From Argyresthia goedartella (Eukaryota; Arthropoda; Insecta; Lepidoptera; Argyresthiidae): 64,000 nucleotides of DNA. Both the position numbers and the translations under genes were made by a program. The first letter of the stretch is position 1, and each line of letters begins with the position of its first letter. Positions 33,657 through 45,024 of this stretch are shown in pieces. Under the pieces are notes generated by a model. That model saw only the letters and a list, made by a program, of their open reading frames with translations, had not been told where the DNA came from and searched no databases. Location: NCBI GenBank assembly GCA_949825045.1, contig OX463807.1, positions 15,339,501-15,403,500 on the forward strand. Direction: 5' to 3'.

Positions 33657-34607
33657 GCAATAGTGAAAGTCTTTCCTAAAATCTAAATGTGCGGGTGTTA
33701 CTATAATTTTTCGTACTGTATATGGAAAAAGGGAAGAATTTAAGCATTGTGGAAAACAGGAACTTGAGAAGGATAGCACTGTTCTTCCCACGTTCTTCCT
33801 TTAATACCACTAGATCTAATTAATTAAGGTTGGAACTATGTTGAAAATGAATTAGTATTTTATTATAGTATTTTTTATTCTACCCTATAGAACATTTAAT
33901 TAGTCTATTAGTAAAGTCTATAGGTACATTTGACTGATTCTACTTTTGACATCATAGTGTAGGTATATTTGACAGATTTTAAAATTGACGAATTCTACTT
34001 AGCAACAGGGCCGTATTAGGGATTTAGCCCACTTACGATAGAAAAATATTTCGGCTGTTTGTTTTCTGTCGAGTGTGGCCTGCGTTTTTCGACAGAAAAA
34101 ACTTACTGTTTTACCTAAAAAAAATAACTAATTTATGTTTGTAGATCTGTTTAAGCAATATCCTCTTTAAGCCTTAATGAGCGTTTTATGTTTCTGTGAT
34201 TTATAAAAGTACAGCGAGTCAGTTTTAAGTAAAACACTGTTGTAGGTTATTTTATTTTTTTAAGGTCTGTGGATGTTGGCTGAAGGAAGAGCATCCAGCC
34301 GTTAACTTAATTTTCAAAAAAAAGGTCTGTGTTTGTGTCAAAATTTACTTGGTGTTCCAGCAAAGAGTTTCGTTTATCCGAGGTTCCAACAAACAAACAA
34401 AAAACAACCAACATAATTTCTCAGATTGACGAAACGCTTTGCTTAAATTGGGTCTGAGCTATTTTAAGTTGTGGAAGGTTTATAATGAACCTAACATACA
34501 GTTTTTTTTCATAAATCATAATTTTGTGAGAACGGGTTGTTATTGTTAGACTTTAACTCCATATTATGAGTGTTTTAGAGAAATTAAATATTTATAAATA
34601 ACATTCT
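33657..34607. other. No gene seen
   Basis: AT-rich. The first four bases are the right target duplication (gcaa). Confidence 0.5.
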
Positions 34608-35271
34608 CGGATGGGGTGACAGAGGCACAACTACAAATAATATAACTTTATGATTTTTTTCTCAATATTCTTGACAGATGTGATGATTTTGACAGCTGTC
34701 ATCCGAAATGAAGATCTCGTCAAGAGCTATCATATCTTCATAGATACTACTGGTATAGGATCAGTAGTTTCCGAGAAATGTCAGTTTTTAGTTTGACAGA
34801 TGTCATCTGAATTGAAGATCTCGTCGAGGGCTGTCATATCTCCATACAAACCAGTGGTCTAGGATCAGCAGTTTCCGAGATATTACAGTTTTTAGTTTAA
34901 CAGCTGTCATCCGATATGAAGATCTCGTCGAGAGCTGTTATATCTCCATACGAACCAGTGGTCTTTGGTCAGTAGTTTCCGAGGTATGAAATAGTGAATC
35001 ATAAAGTGACAAAACGATTACAACTGTCAAGATTATGACAACTGTCAAAAAATAACATCTGTCAAAAAAAGACACCTGTATAAATTATGACATTTATAAC
35101 TGTCAAAATCATTTTACACCGTAAAATATTACATCTGTCAAAATTGCAGCTGCCAAAGATAATTACAGGTGTCAACATTATGACACCTGTCAAAAATAGT
35201 GTCACCTGTCAAAAAACCATAATAGTATTATATTACATTATGTGAAATTATGCCTCTGCCACCCCATCTGG
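34608..35271. mobile_element. MITE with internal tandem repeats
   Basis: The left end ggatggggtgacagaggcac (34609-34628) pairs with the right end, which reads cagatggggtggcagaggca in reverse complement (35251-35270). Inside are a 104-bp tandem repeat (34691-34990) and a run of ctgtcaaa-type motifs (35026-35215). Non-coding. Confidence 0.7.
34691..34990 (+). repeat. 104-bp tandem repeat, ~2.9 copies
   Basis: Units start gacagctgtcatccg at 34691, 34795 and 34899. Each continues gaagatctcgtc and ends agtttccgag. Spacing is exactly 104 bp. Confidence 0.9.
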
Positions 35272-35279
35272 GAAAGATG

Positions 35280-35425
35280 TGATATTCTGTTAGACTATGA
35301 TGTCAGAAGTAAAATCTGACTATGGACACCAATCTGACCAAGGACCCTCTGATTTAATCGGTCTGACCAAGGACACAAAAGAGTGGGCGTGGTCAGATCG
35401 ATCTAACAATGCAATCTGACCACGG
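35280..35425 (+). repeat. Cluster of tctgacca motifs
   Basis: Four direct copies of tctgac(c/t)a.gga and one inverted copy (tggtcaga) occur within about 110 bp. Confidence 0.6.
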
Positions 35426-35429
35426 ATAC

Positions 35430-36623
35430 TGGACGCAAATGTTTACGTTCCATAAGTCGGACGTGATCGTACCACAAATTGTGTTTGAAATTTTTACAAT
35501 AATCTTATATGGTCCAACTTTCAGTTCGTCTAGCTTTTTCCGATATTCAATTTATTACCATTTTCAACATAAACCATGTCTCCTTCATTGAAATTCTAAT
35601 ATTTTATTTTGTTTTTGTCAAATATTTTCTAATGCTGTCTTTCTATCTTTAATCCAATCGCTACGCAGTATGTCCTGTTTTATTTCATTTGGTAAAATCT
35701 TAGCATTTGTTCCATCTAACAGATATTTTGGTGAGAAGCCCGTAACTGAGTGAGCTGTTTCATTATATTTATTCACACATTCTGTGCTATTGTTGTCCAT
35801 GCTTTTTTATTTCCTCCTTCATTTATTTTACATCTAATTTTGTTTACTAATGTTTGATTTGAAAAAGGTGCATTCACTGCTGTAAATACCATAGCTATTT
35901 GTCGTAGGTCTTGTAGGAACGTCTTGAATTCTCTCGAATTGATTCCCGGATATTAATCAGTGAGAATCATACCAATATTCTCCGCTTCTGCTATGTCTTG
36001 GACCAATTTTATAAAATCATCGGCACTCTGTGTTTTTGATGTTTTTATAAAAGCATGTCTAGTGAAATGATCTACCAGCAAATGGAGGTATCTCTTTGTT
36101 GATCTTGAACCTCCGAAACCACCTATCGTGTCTATATGGACATTATTTCAAAAGGTCTTGCAGCTGGGCCTAGTTAAGACATGAACCCATATTTGTTGTG
36201 TCCTCTTGACTTGTTTTTTATACAAATTTTAGAGCATTTACACACTTTTTATATTATTTGTCAGATCCTTTACTGTATAGTATAGACTAATTGTCATCTG
36301 CATTTTTCTAATTCCAATATGACACAGATTTTCATAAATATTTTTTAATAATTTCTTGCTGAATTCTTCTGTTAATATTATTTTTTCTCTACTTCTTACT
36401 TTCTTGTAGTATATTTGTTGTTTCTCGATATTTTTTCTTTTTTGTTCTGTAATTCGTCATTATTTGTTTGATCTCATATTATGTCTTCTAGTTTAAGTAA
36501 GTTCACTATTTTTAATTGTTCATGTTCATTTAAATTTGATTCTAAGACAGGATTTCTAATTAGGCAGTCCGCCTATAAGTTCTCCTTTACAGGTGAGTAT
36601 TTTATTGTAAAATCATATTGTGT
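35430..36623 (-). pseudogene. Old gypsy element: end of RNase H and integrase
   Basis: Minus strand. Starting at 36623 the frame resumes RNase H exactly where the piece ending at 48108 stops, then gives the A-D-C-L-x-R-N-P block (36545-36575). Integrase remnants follow: D-x-F-T-R-H near 36080, I-L-T-D near 35962, Y-N-E-T-A-H-S-V-T-G-F-S-P-K-Y-L-L (35700-35780), and a C-terminal L-D-E-L-K-V-G-P-Y-K-I (about 35500-35540). Several stops and frameshifts. This is the 3' half of the element whose gag, PR and RT lie at 48108-51471. Confidence 0.8.
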
Positions 36624-36837
36624 CAAGTTCAAGTTCAAGTTCAAAGATTTTTATTCATTATAGCACAAAAATTGAGACTTAATAAACGGCATAACATAAT
36701 CAAGCAAGCATTATATAACATTAAGAAAGTGCCTAATTATTACATAATATATAGGGTGCAATGAACTGGTTCAATTCCAGATGTCGGTGTCTTGTAAAAA
36801 AATCATTTTCACACCTTTCATTTGGAAAAGTAAGTTT

Positions 36838-36870
36838 TGCTCCACGACGAGAAGGAGCAAAATGCTACTT
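36838..36870. repeat. Short hairpin with ggagcaaaa arms
   Basis: ttttgctcc and ggagcaaaa around a 10-base loop, inside the LINE 3' UTR. The arm resembles the MITE end at 44874-45024. Confidence 0.5.
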
Positions 36871-37239
36871 TTCTGTTGAAGCTACTTTTTTAATTTATTC
36901 ATTGGCATGCAGCATTTACGCCAATTGAACACAGATTAAAATAATAGAATGTAATTATGAAATTACATTACAATCGACAACGATGACGTATATAGTCGAT
37001 TAAAAACGAACATGGTTCAAGTTTTAGCTTTAACAACGTTATATGAAAATTTAGGAATTTTTCGTAATATTTAAAAAAATGGCACAATTAATTATATGTT
37101 TTACTGAAATCAAAACTATCGATGACTGTTATTGTGATATAATGAATATTGATATCCGAAACCATTGTAATATTCGATTCAATTATTTTTACACAATAGT
37201 AAAAGTACACGGGAATATTTTATCTGTGGTGACCTTTCC

Positions 37240-37244
37240 CTAAT
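37240..37244 (+). repeat. Target duplication of BEL/Pao (ctaat, left)
   Basis: ctaat directly precedes the left LTR and recurs at 44732-44736 after the right LTR. Confidence 0.92.
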
Positions 37245-37794
37245 TGTTCAGGCTTCTCAGCACCTAATGACCTCGTAGGGGCCCATCAGCTACGAGGTAG
37301 CGTGACGATCAGGTGCCAAGAAGTGATGAACGTCGGCGATTCACCGAGCTAAAGTTATGTGGGGTAGATCTAACCTGGTCTGTGCTTCGGTCCCGTCAAC
37401 CTCCTGTCTCTCTGCAAGGCCCGGGCGCGCCCTAGGCTCTTCTTGGTAGACAGGTTCTTCAGCCAACCAGGTATGACTGGCGGGCCAGCTTCAATGAGCA
37501 CAGTGGTTCAACACAGGTTATGTTTTACGTGGTAAATACGAATCCGGCACGAAAATCCGAACTTTATCTGGTTCGAGAGACAACGGCACACTCAGCTATA
37601 TTAATAATCCTGAGGGAATCCCGAATACATTCCAGATGCCCTTTGATTTAATTTCAACAAGCTAATCAATACGCGTTTTCATTGCGAGCCATTTTTCCGT
37701 CCGTAAGTTGTCAAAACTGCCAGATTGACAGCTAACGTCAAATTAAAATGACCGTTCAGAAACCATCGATCGAATATCGATTTGGAATCGAACA
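37245..37794 (-). repeat. 3' LTR of BEL/Pao (550 bp)
   Basis: Starts tgttcaggcttctcag and ends atttggaatcgaaca. A purine-rich gggcgggtgat lies next to it on the minus strand (37795-37805), a possible polypurine tract. Confidence 0.93.
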
Positions 37795-37826
37795 ATCACC
37801 CGCCCGGACAGGCATCCACCTGTCTT

Positions 37827-39048
37827 CTAATCTACGGGCAGCCGAGACAACGTTGCTACCGCTCGTTTTAGAACCGAGCCTCCTACTAGAACCTCTGCAG
37901 ACCGGGGGGTCCCGTCCTTGCCAGGGAACAAGTTAACAATGCGCCCCCTGCGCCAACGTAGTGGCGGTAGGTTAGCATCCTTAACCAGAACGAGGTCACC
38001 AACACTAGGGGGGCTAGTTTTGTCAGTCCACTTAAGGCGCTGTTGTAAGATATGCAGATACTCGAGCGACCAACGCATCCAGAAATTCTGAGTAAACTGC
38101 TGCAACATCTGATACCTTGACAACCGATACAATTTCACTCCCTCGAAGGGGTGCCTCCAGGTCATTTGGATCCGAGCTGAGCGGACACAACGGTCGCGAA
38201 TTGAGAACGGCCTCGACCTTACAAAACAATGTCGCGAGCTCCTCAAAAGTCAGCGCGGTCTGACCTACTATACGCCCTAAGTGCGTCTTAGCTGACTTAA
38301 CTACGGCCTCAAAAATCCCACCCCAGTGGGGGCAAATCGGTGGGCTGAAGGTCCACTGTATACCCCGACGGGAGAGGGCCGTTCCAATATCCACTTTATT
38401 TACAATCAAAAAGTTGACTATCTCTCGTAAGTATCGTTCCGCACCTATGTAGTTAGTGCCGTTATCAGAGCGGATCAAAGTTGGAAGTCCCCTTCGAGAA
38501 ACAAACCTATCCAAACAAGCAATGAAAGCCTCTGTCGAGAGATCAGCAACGAGCTCGAGATGTACCGCCTTGGTGGATAAACAAACAAACACACATAGGT
38601 ACGCCTTGTATTGCTTAGCGGTACGCAATCGTGAACTCTTCACCATAAACGGTCCTGCAAAATCCGTACCAACACCTGAAAACGGTCTGACCTCATTCAC
38701 ACGATCAGGGGGCAAGTCCCCCATGAGAGGTTGCATCGTGGCAGCCTTAAGTCGATAACAAGGCATGCACCGAAACACGATGTTCCGTATGGCACGGCGG
38801 GCAGATAAGATCCAAAACTCCCGCTGGAGCGTGGCCAACAACGCGTTACAGCCGGCATGCGCGTTTTTAATATGACGATCAGTCACCAGCAATTCAACTT
38901 ACTGTCCCCCCTTGGGGAGCAGAAGTGGGTGACGAGCCGAATACGACAGATTCGCATTGCGCAATCTTCCTCCTACCCGAAGTAACCCGGTCGAATCAAC
39001 AAAGGGGTTGAGACAAGCGACGGCTCCCTTCAATTTCGTACGTCCACT
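37827..39048 (-). pseudogene. BEL/Pao integrase and C-terminal domain
   Basis: Catalyses insertion of the cDNA. The H-H-C-C zinc finger (H-I-K-N-A-H-A-G ... C-M-P-C) lies near 38750-38880. Catalytic D-D-E: V-G-T-D-F-A-G-P-F (about 38670), I-R-S-D-N-G-T-N-Y (about 38460) and G-G-I-F-E-A-V (about 38310). The C-terminal W-R-R-G-R-I-V block with P-G-x-D-G (37870-37950) is DUF5641-like. Stops at 39049-39051 and near 38900 separate it from RT/RNase H. A deletion/frameshift near 38150 removes the usual L-T-P-x-H-F region between the two domains. Same strand and order as the rest of the element. Confidence 0.85.
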
Positions 39049-39051
39049 TCA

Positions 39052-40509
39052 TATAATCTCCAATTCTGCCCCAAACTTCGAGGACTGTACCAACCGGACC
39101 AAATTCAACAGCGACTCGTTTCGCTCTGCCGGAGTCAGAATAGGGTTCAACGTTCGCTGATCGCGAGGAGTACGACAATTTCGAGCGAATCTCCTAATCC
39201 AAGTGGACACGTTTATCAACTTGTCAAGTGAGCTATACCGGTCTAGCAGAAACCCGGCGTCAGGGTCCTCAGCCTTCTGGGTAACATGCACGACCGCTCT
39301 GGGGCCATGATCCGAAGATACTACTACATGGCTGTGGGGCCAGTCCGATTCTCTCTTGGCAAGCCAGGGTGGTCCCCACCACAAATGGTGTCTAACGAGT
39401 TCAGGAGCCCGACATCCCCTGGATGCACAATCAGACGGGTTCAATTCTCCTGGTACATGTCTCCAGGTCAGTGGGACCTCAGACGACACAATCTGGGAGA
39501 CACGGTTCGCAACAAAAACCTCTAAGTTATGGACCGAAGCCTTCAGCCAGCACAAAACAATCTGGCTGTCCGTCCAAGCGTACACCGTATCCTCCAAAAC
39601 CACTGACCCACGCAACACTGTTAGAGTGTGATTCAAAAGTTTGGTCAAAAGAGCAGCCCCGGACAGTTCCAGTTTTGGAATCGTCATCCTTGTCCGAATA
39701 TGCGCTACCTTGCTTTTTGCCAAAACCAAACGCACGTCGACCTCCCCGGTGGAGGTGACGGTTCGCAAATAAACCGCTGCCGCAAACCCTCGTTCAGAGG
39801 CATCACAAAACCCTTGAAGGGTTGCCCTGTAATCCCCAGCAGGGACCAATTTCCTCGGCAGCGATACATTATTTATGTCCGATAGCGAGGTGAACATTCG
39901 CGTCCAATCAGTCAACAAATCACCTGAGAGGTGGGTGTCCCAGGTCAACTGAGCCGCCCATAGCCTTTGCATAAAACATTTGAGAGCAAAGGTGACTGGA
40001 GAAATCCATCCATTCGGGTCGAACGTTCTCGCAATCGTTGACATTACTGACCGCTTCGTCCAGGCCTTCGGTGTTTCTAAAACCACCCGATAGGTAAACT
40101 CATCATGGACGGGCCGGTACTGAATTCCAAGCACTGACAACATGTTAGGGTTGTCAGGATTCTCAAAAACGTGCGGGTCTTGTTGAAACTCATCTGGGAG
40201 AGCAGCCATCAACTCAGGGGAGTTGGACATCCACTTGCGTAGTTCATAGCCGCCTCGTTCCAGCAATTGAATGAGCTCGTCACGTCGGTCCAAAGCTTCC
40301 TCTACACTGGCTGCCCCTGTGCAGACGTCATTGACGTACAAATCTTGCTCCAGGATAGCGGCGGCTCTAGGATAGCTCACACGGTCACGCGACGCCAACT
40401 CCCGCAGGGTACGCATCGCCAAATACAGGCTAGACCGTAACCCATACGTGTTCGTGTTTAACTCATAGACCTTGACTGGCTCGGCCGTGGACTCACGCCA
40501 AAGTATCAA
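39052..40509 (-). pseudogene. BEL/Pao RT (second half) and RNase H; YVND active site
   Basis: Continues the polymerase after a 1-base loss near 40510-40530. The active-site box reads Y-V-N-D (about 40326-40337) where the family has YVDD, so one of the two catalytic aspartates is replaced by asparagine. Downstream blocks are intact: F-D-P-N-G-W-I-S-P (about 40010), RNase H with F-C-D-A-S (about 39805), I-P-K-L-E-L (about 39670) and W-T-D-S-Q-I-V-L (about 39575). About 486 residues, ending at TGA 39049-39051. The substitution alone would be expected to cripple reverse transcription. Confidence 0.85.
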
Positions 40510-41663
40510 CTGATACTTCTGTCAGCAGGATGAATTACCGTTTGCCTAAACATCATCCGAATGTCTGCGACAAATACAATCTGGTGTCTCCGAAAGCTCG
40601 CGAGAATATCCGAAATATCACGACTCAACTTGGGTCCCGAATGTAGACACTGATTCAGGGACATCCCGTTCGAGGTAGGTGCTGACCCATCAAAAACAAC
40701 TCGAATCTTGCCGGTAGGGGTTCGCAGGACGGCATGGTGTGGAAGGAAACAATGATCCTCAGATCTCCAGTCCACACCCGATACCGACATGTGTCCTAAC
40801 GACTCATACTCCCTCATGAAATCGACGTATTTTTGTTTAAATACGGCGTCCCTTGACATCCTACGCTCCATCGACATCAATCTCGTCTCAGCCATCTCCC
40901 TAGATTCTCCTAGTGGCGGTCGATCGACCCTGAAAGGCAGTCGAGTTACAAAACGACCAGAACGAAGGCGACCAGTACTATTCTGGTAAAACAACTCGCA
41001 CTCTTCTTCGTCTGCGTCGACTCGACGAACGGTGGGAGGTTCCTCTATCTCCCAGAAACGTTGGATAGCGTCTGACAACGCTGAGCCAATAAGTATGCCA
41101 TCTGACTCGGCAGGCCTAACCATTGGCAATGCCGGACCCATGATCACGTGACCAAACTTAGTATCCACAGAAATCAACCCGTCCGGCTGAAGAACTCGCC
41201 GATCCGACAACAGAAACCCACCCAGAACGTCTGCTCCCAGTAGCAGGTCGACCGGGGCTGGAGTGTCAAAATCGGGATCCGCCAACTTGAGTCCTGATGT
41301 CAGGAATCGAACGGCCGGATTCAACTTCACCAAGGGGTGTCTGCCCATGACATGCGTCATTACTAAAGCTTGCACGGATGTTTTTGTCAAAATGTCATAA
41401 CGTGGAGAGAACGTGATCACCGATTGACCAACTACATTCGTAACCATAACATTCCCCACGCCCCGTATTGATTTATTATACCTATTTACCTTGAGGCCCA
41501 ACCATTTTGCTAAATCACTCGATACAATGCAGCCCTGAGCTCCAGAATCTAATAGGGCGCGAACGTATGTTGGGTTGCCCGCCAAATCCCAAACAAGCAC
41601 AGAGGCGATCGGTAACACCACCGTCTCCGGTTGGGGGGCAACAAATTGTTGGGCCGCAAATTC
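40506..41663 (-). pseudogene. BEL/Pao protease and first half of RT
   Basis: The pepsin-like protease motif LLDSGAQGCIVS lies at about 41520-41555, with a second L-L-L-G-A-D-V-L-G block near 41225. RT fingers and palm follow (H-H-A-V-L-R-T-P-T-G-K-I-R-V-V-F-D-G-S-A near 40680-40740, and F-V-A-D-I-R-M-M-F near 40560), before the frame breaks at 40506. It is in frame with the gag C-terminus and separated from it by a single TAG at 41664-41666. Confidence 0.85.
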
Positions 41664-43486
41664 CTAGCGAGGGCCCCCGGGGCCCCAATCTGCCTGTAAC
41701 CGATCAGGTAGGCAGCTATACGCCAGAGGGTCCCATTGTACAAATGGCCCACGCGCCGGTTCCATTGCCACCCTACGACGCCCCCCGAAGGAGGGTGGGC
41801 GTGAATTCAACCGTGGCCGCTCCATGAGCGGGGGGGACATCACATGCGACCGACGAGGACGAGGCGACGAGCGGGGCGACAACTGAGGCGGCGTCCGAAC
41901 CGCACCCGCATAGCTCGAAGGTGTCCCATGCCACCCGCCCGTTACGGCCTGCTCAACGCACCCAATGTCCCGCTGAGTCGGATGCTGAGTCGCAACCGAA
42001 AACTCAGGGCCCCCCATGTGATGACCCTGAGTGCGGCCATGCACCCCTGGGTGGCCGCGTGCTTGTGGCCCCATTGGCCGCTGAGTCGGATGCTGAGTCG
42101 CAACCGAAAACTCAGGGCCCCCCATGTGATGACCCTGAGTGCGGCCCTGCACCCTAGTACTGCCCTGTGCACGTGGGGACGTTGGCCCCTGAGTTGCGCT
42201 CCGAGTCGCAAAGGAATTCTCAGGGCCCCTTGCCGTGTCACCCTGGGTACGGCCCTGTGGTGGCTGTTGGCCGGACTGGTTCATGCACAACAGATTGTTG
42301 TGGGCCCCACCACAATATCCGCACATTTGTGTGCGCGTGCAGTCCCTAGCCATGTGTGGCCCGAGGCACAGGAAACACCAGCCCCGCTGCTTGGCCATCT
42401 GGCGCCGTCCCTGAACCCTAAGTTCCCGAACTTATTGCAATTGGCCACAGCATGGCCAATCTGCCTACAACATGGGCAGGTCTCACTATGTGGGGTCAAT
42501 GCACTCACAGTCCCATATGACTGCCGGTTGGTGCGGTCCTTCCTCGTCGGAGGGCCCCTACTCACAGCGCTCCCGGCAGCTCTCTGTGGCTCCGAAGGAT
42601 GGGTGACCGTCAACCCCAAATTCTCTGCCCGTCGAGACTCCTCTTCCAAAAATCCGACCAAGTCGGAGAAGTCGGGCAGGTCCTCGGCCGACCTCCCGTG
42701 AGACTGTTCGAAACGAGTCTGCACGTCAGCGGGTAGGCGGGAAAGTACAATGTACAACAGTAAGTACGACCATTCACCAACCGGAAGTCCAAGATTCTCT
42801 AGAGCCTTGGTGACGGACAACAATGGATTCAAAACCTCCGTCTGTATGGCCCCGACCTTGTTCACAACCGGGATGCTAAACAAACGGTTCAGTTGGGCAT
42901 CGGCCAACCTCCGTTTGTTGTGGTAACGTCTGACCAACAATTGCCTGGCCGTCTCATAGTTGCCCTCCGTAACTGTCAAATGAGCGACCAGCTCCCTAGG
43001 CTCACCCCTCAATGCTGCCACCAGCTGAGCCATCTTGACAGACTTGGTAATGTCCGATCGCAAGTGCACCAAACTGTCGAACAGATTGATGAAGCTCATC
43101 CATTCACCGGACACGCCGTCAAAGGTAGGCATTGTTAACGCAGGTAACCTGGTCCCCGATCCCTGATGCGGCAGAGGTGCTTCAATGTCACCACCATGGC
43201 TGGACTCGCGCTGTCTACGTATGTCCGCAGCCTTCTGCGTGATAGCAGCTGCCATCTCCATACATTGGTCGACATCCCCTATCAACCGTGACAGCCTGTC
43301 AGGTGCACAACCATCAACTGATTCCGCCTGCGCGGACAATTCGAGCACCCTATTGTAACGTTCCTTAACGTCCATAGACCGCTCCAATATTACATCATGC
43401 CTATCTAAACGGTCTATCAGACCTTGTGCGGAGGAAAACCATCTGAGTTCCTTAGAAACACCCTTCTGGATTTCAGATAACGACAT
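41664..43486 (-). pseudogene. BEL/Pao Gag with three zinc knuckles and 36-residue repeats
   Basis: ATG at 43484-43486. The N-terminal coiled region is followed by the Pao-type gag block: L-P-x-F-D-G... T-M-P-T-F-D-G-V near 43120, L-R-G-E-P near 43010, and L-L-V-R-R-Y near 42920. Three CCHC knuckles: C-P-C-C-R-Q-I-G-H-A-V-A-N-C (about 42440-42480), then C-x2-C-x3-H-x4-C twice (42300-42380). A 1-base deletion near 42425 shifts frame between knuckles 1 and 2. The C-terminal part carries a 108-bp (36-residue) repeat, then a Pro/Arg-rich stretch, and ends at TAG 41664-41666. Gag-pol is normally one ORF in this family. Confidence 0.85.
41971..42290 (-). repeat. 108-bp in-frame tandem repeat in BEL gag, ~3 copies
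   Basis: Units begin at 41971, 42079 and about 42187. The first two are nearly identical (ctgagtcggatgctgagtcg); the third has diverged. The 36-codon period keeps frame and encodes Gly/Gln/His/Pro-rich repeats starting GRTQG. Confidence 0.85.
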
Positions 43487-43540
43487 GATCGGAACGATAC
43501 TTACTCACAATTTGCAGTAACTCAATTTTATTGGACCCTT

Positions 43541-43582
43541 CAGTTTATAACCCAAACGTTCCCTCGTTTGGGTTATAAACTG
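43541..43582. repeat. Perfect 18-bp hairpin in the BEL leader
   Basis: cagtttataacccaaacg (43541-43558), loop ttccct, then its exact reverse complement (43565-43582). It lies about 55 bp upstream of the gag start. Confidence 0.95.
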
Positions 43583-44159
43583 GTTGGGTTTCCCCAAACC
43601 ATAACTTAAATAATGTTGTTTTCCTTAAACAATAGGAACCGAGTTTTATATCTTTATAAATTATGCTACACTTCACAATATTCTAATCCTGTAAATAACA
43701 AGTTAGTTTCCCTTTATTATTACAACACACACAGATAATAGTCAATATTAGTTCAAGTTATAAATTGCCATACACTTGCTGCACAATAAACTGAAAACAA
43801 TGTAATAGCCTGCTATCAATAGATGTAACTACCTATGTTAACCAAAACATTCATTCAATAGCATTACTAGACCACTAATAGATTGACTAACTAGTAATTC
43901 AATGCAAATTTCAATTCACCTACAATGTACCTAAGTTGAGTACCTACTATTCTGAGTCACATCTCAGTACAACTGGTCATTTAGGGAAAACTGTAATATC
44001 TGTCTGTCTACTACCAGCAATACACTTATAGCTTACAAATACTACCAATCTATGTGGATATAGGAACAAACAGTTACCTAACCGCCTAGATACCCACAGA
44101 TTGATAGTTCCAAGTCGTGCTTTCCTGAAGCCCTTGACGGCTGCAAATCTCAGGAAACC

Positions 44160-44175
44160 ACGCTCTAGCTACCAA
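44160..44175 (-). promoter_or_regulatory. Candidate BEL/Pao primer-binding site
   Basis: Minus strand tggtagctagagcgtg begins two to three bases inside the 5' LTR. The tRNA is not identified. Confidence 0.5.
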
Positions 44176-44177
44176 AT

Positions 44178-44731
44178 TGTTCAGGCTTCTCAGCACCTAA
44201 TGACCTCGTAGGGGCCCATGAGCTACGAGGTAGCGTTACGATCAGGTGCCAAGAAGTGATGAACATCGGCGATTCACCGAGCTAAAGTTATGTGGGGTAG
44301 ATCTAACCTGGTCTGTGCTTCGGTCCCGTCAACCTCCTGTCTCTCTGCAAGGCCCGGGCGCGCCCTAGGCTCTTCTTGGTAGACAGGTTCTTCAGCCAAC
44401 CAGGTATGACTGGCGGGCCAGCGTCAATGTGCACAGTGGTCCAACACAGGTTATGTTTCTACGTGGTAAATACGAATCGGGCACGAAAATCCGAACTTTA
44501 TCTGGTTCGAGAGACAACGGCACACTCAGCTACATTAACAATCCTGAGGGAATCCCGAATACATTCCAGATGCCCAGTGATTTAATTTCAACAAGCTAAT
44601 CAATACGCGTTTTCATTGCGAGCTTTTTCTCGTCAGTCTGTCAGTTGTCAAAACTGCCAGATTGACAGCTAACGTCAAATTAAAATGACCGTTCAGAAAC
44701 CATCGATCGAATATCGATTTGGAATCGAACA
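44178..44731 (-). repeat. 5' LTR of BEL/Pao (554 bp)
   Basis: Partner of 37245-37794, followed by the right target duplication ctaat (44732-44736). Confidence 0.93.
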
Positions 44732-44873
44732 CTAATCCTTCACAATCCGTCATTATGTAAAAAAATGTTTACGTTGTTTGATTACTGTAAAAATGGTAAA
44801 AGTATAATTCAAAGTACAGTTTTTTTTTTATAGAAATTTAAATTTTCCTCATAGTCGGTGTGAAAAGTTGTAT

Positions 44874-45024
44874 GTGTCACTCAGGAGCAAAATTACTTTC
44901 GTCATGGGCGTTAACGCTTGAATCCTTCGTTACGCTCAGGATTCTATCGTAGAATCCTTCCCTTCACTCTGGATTCAATATACCGCCCTCGCCGTAAATA
45001 CATCATTTTGCTCCCTTGTGACAC
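44874..45024. mobile_element. 151-bp MITE
   Basis: gtgtcactcaggagcaaaat (44874-44893) pairs with a right end that reads gtgtcacaagggagcaaaat in reverse complement. The interior has two small hairpins with gaatcc/ggattc arms (44920-44975). Confidence 0.75.

Larger units (their letters stand above)
37245..44731 (-). mobile_element. BEL/Pao LTR retrotransposon, full length but decayed
   Basis: 7487 bp, minus strand. LTRs lie at 37245-37794 and 44178-44731 (TG...CA), about 3% different by eye, flanked by a 5-bp duplication ctaat. The order gag, PR, RT, RNase H, integrase and DUF5641-like C-terminus is that of BEL/Pao. The coding region has several frameshifts and stops, so it is not autonomous. 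It is older than the gypsy at 24119 and younger than the LINE it interrupts. Confidence 0.95.

Noticed and set aside
35430..36623. An independent gypsy fragment.
   Set aside because: Its RNase H frame continues exactly from the break at 48108 with a matching tgtg duplication, so it is the second half of the nested element.
41844..42701. A 285-codon plus-strand gene opposite the BEL gag.
   Set aside because: It is the antisense shadow of the Pro/Gly-rich gag repeats; the minus-strand frame carries the zinc knuckles.
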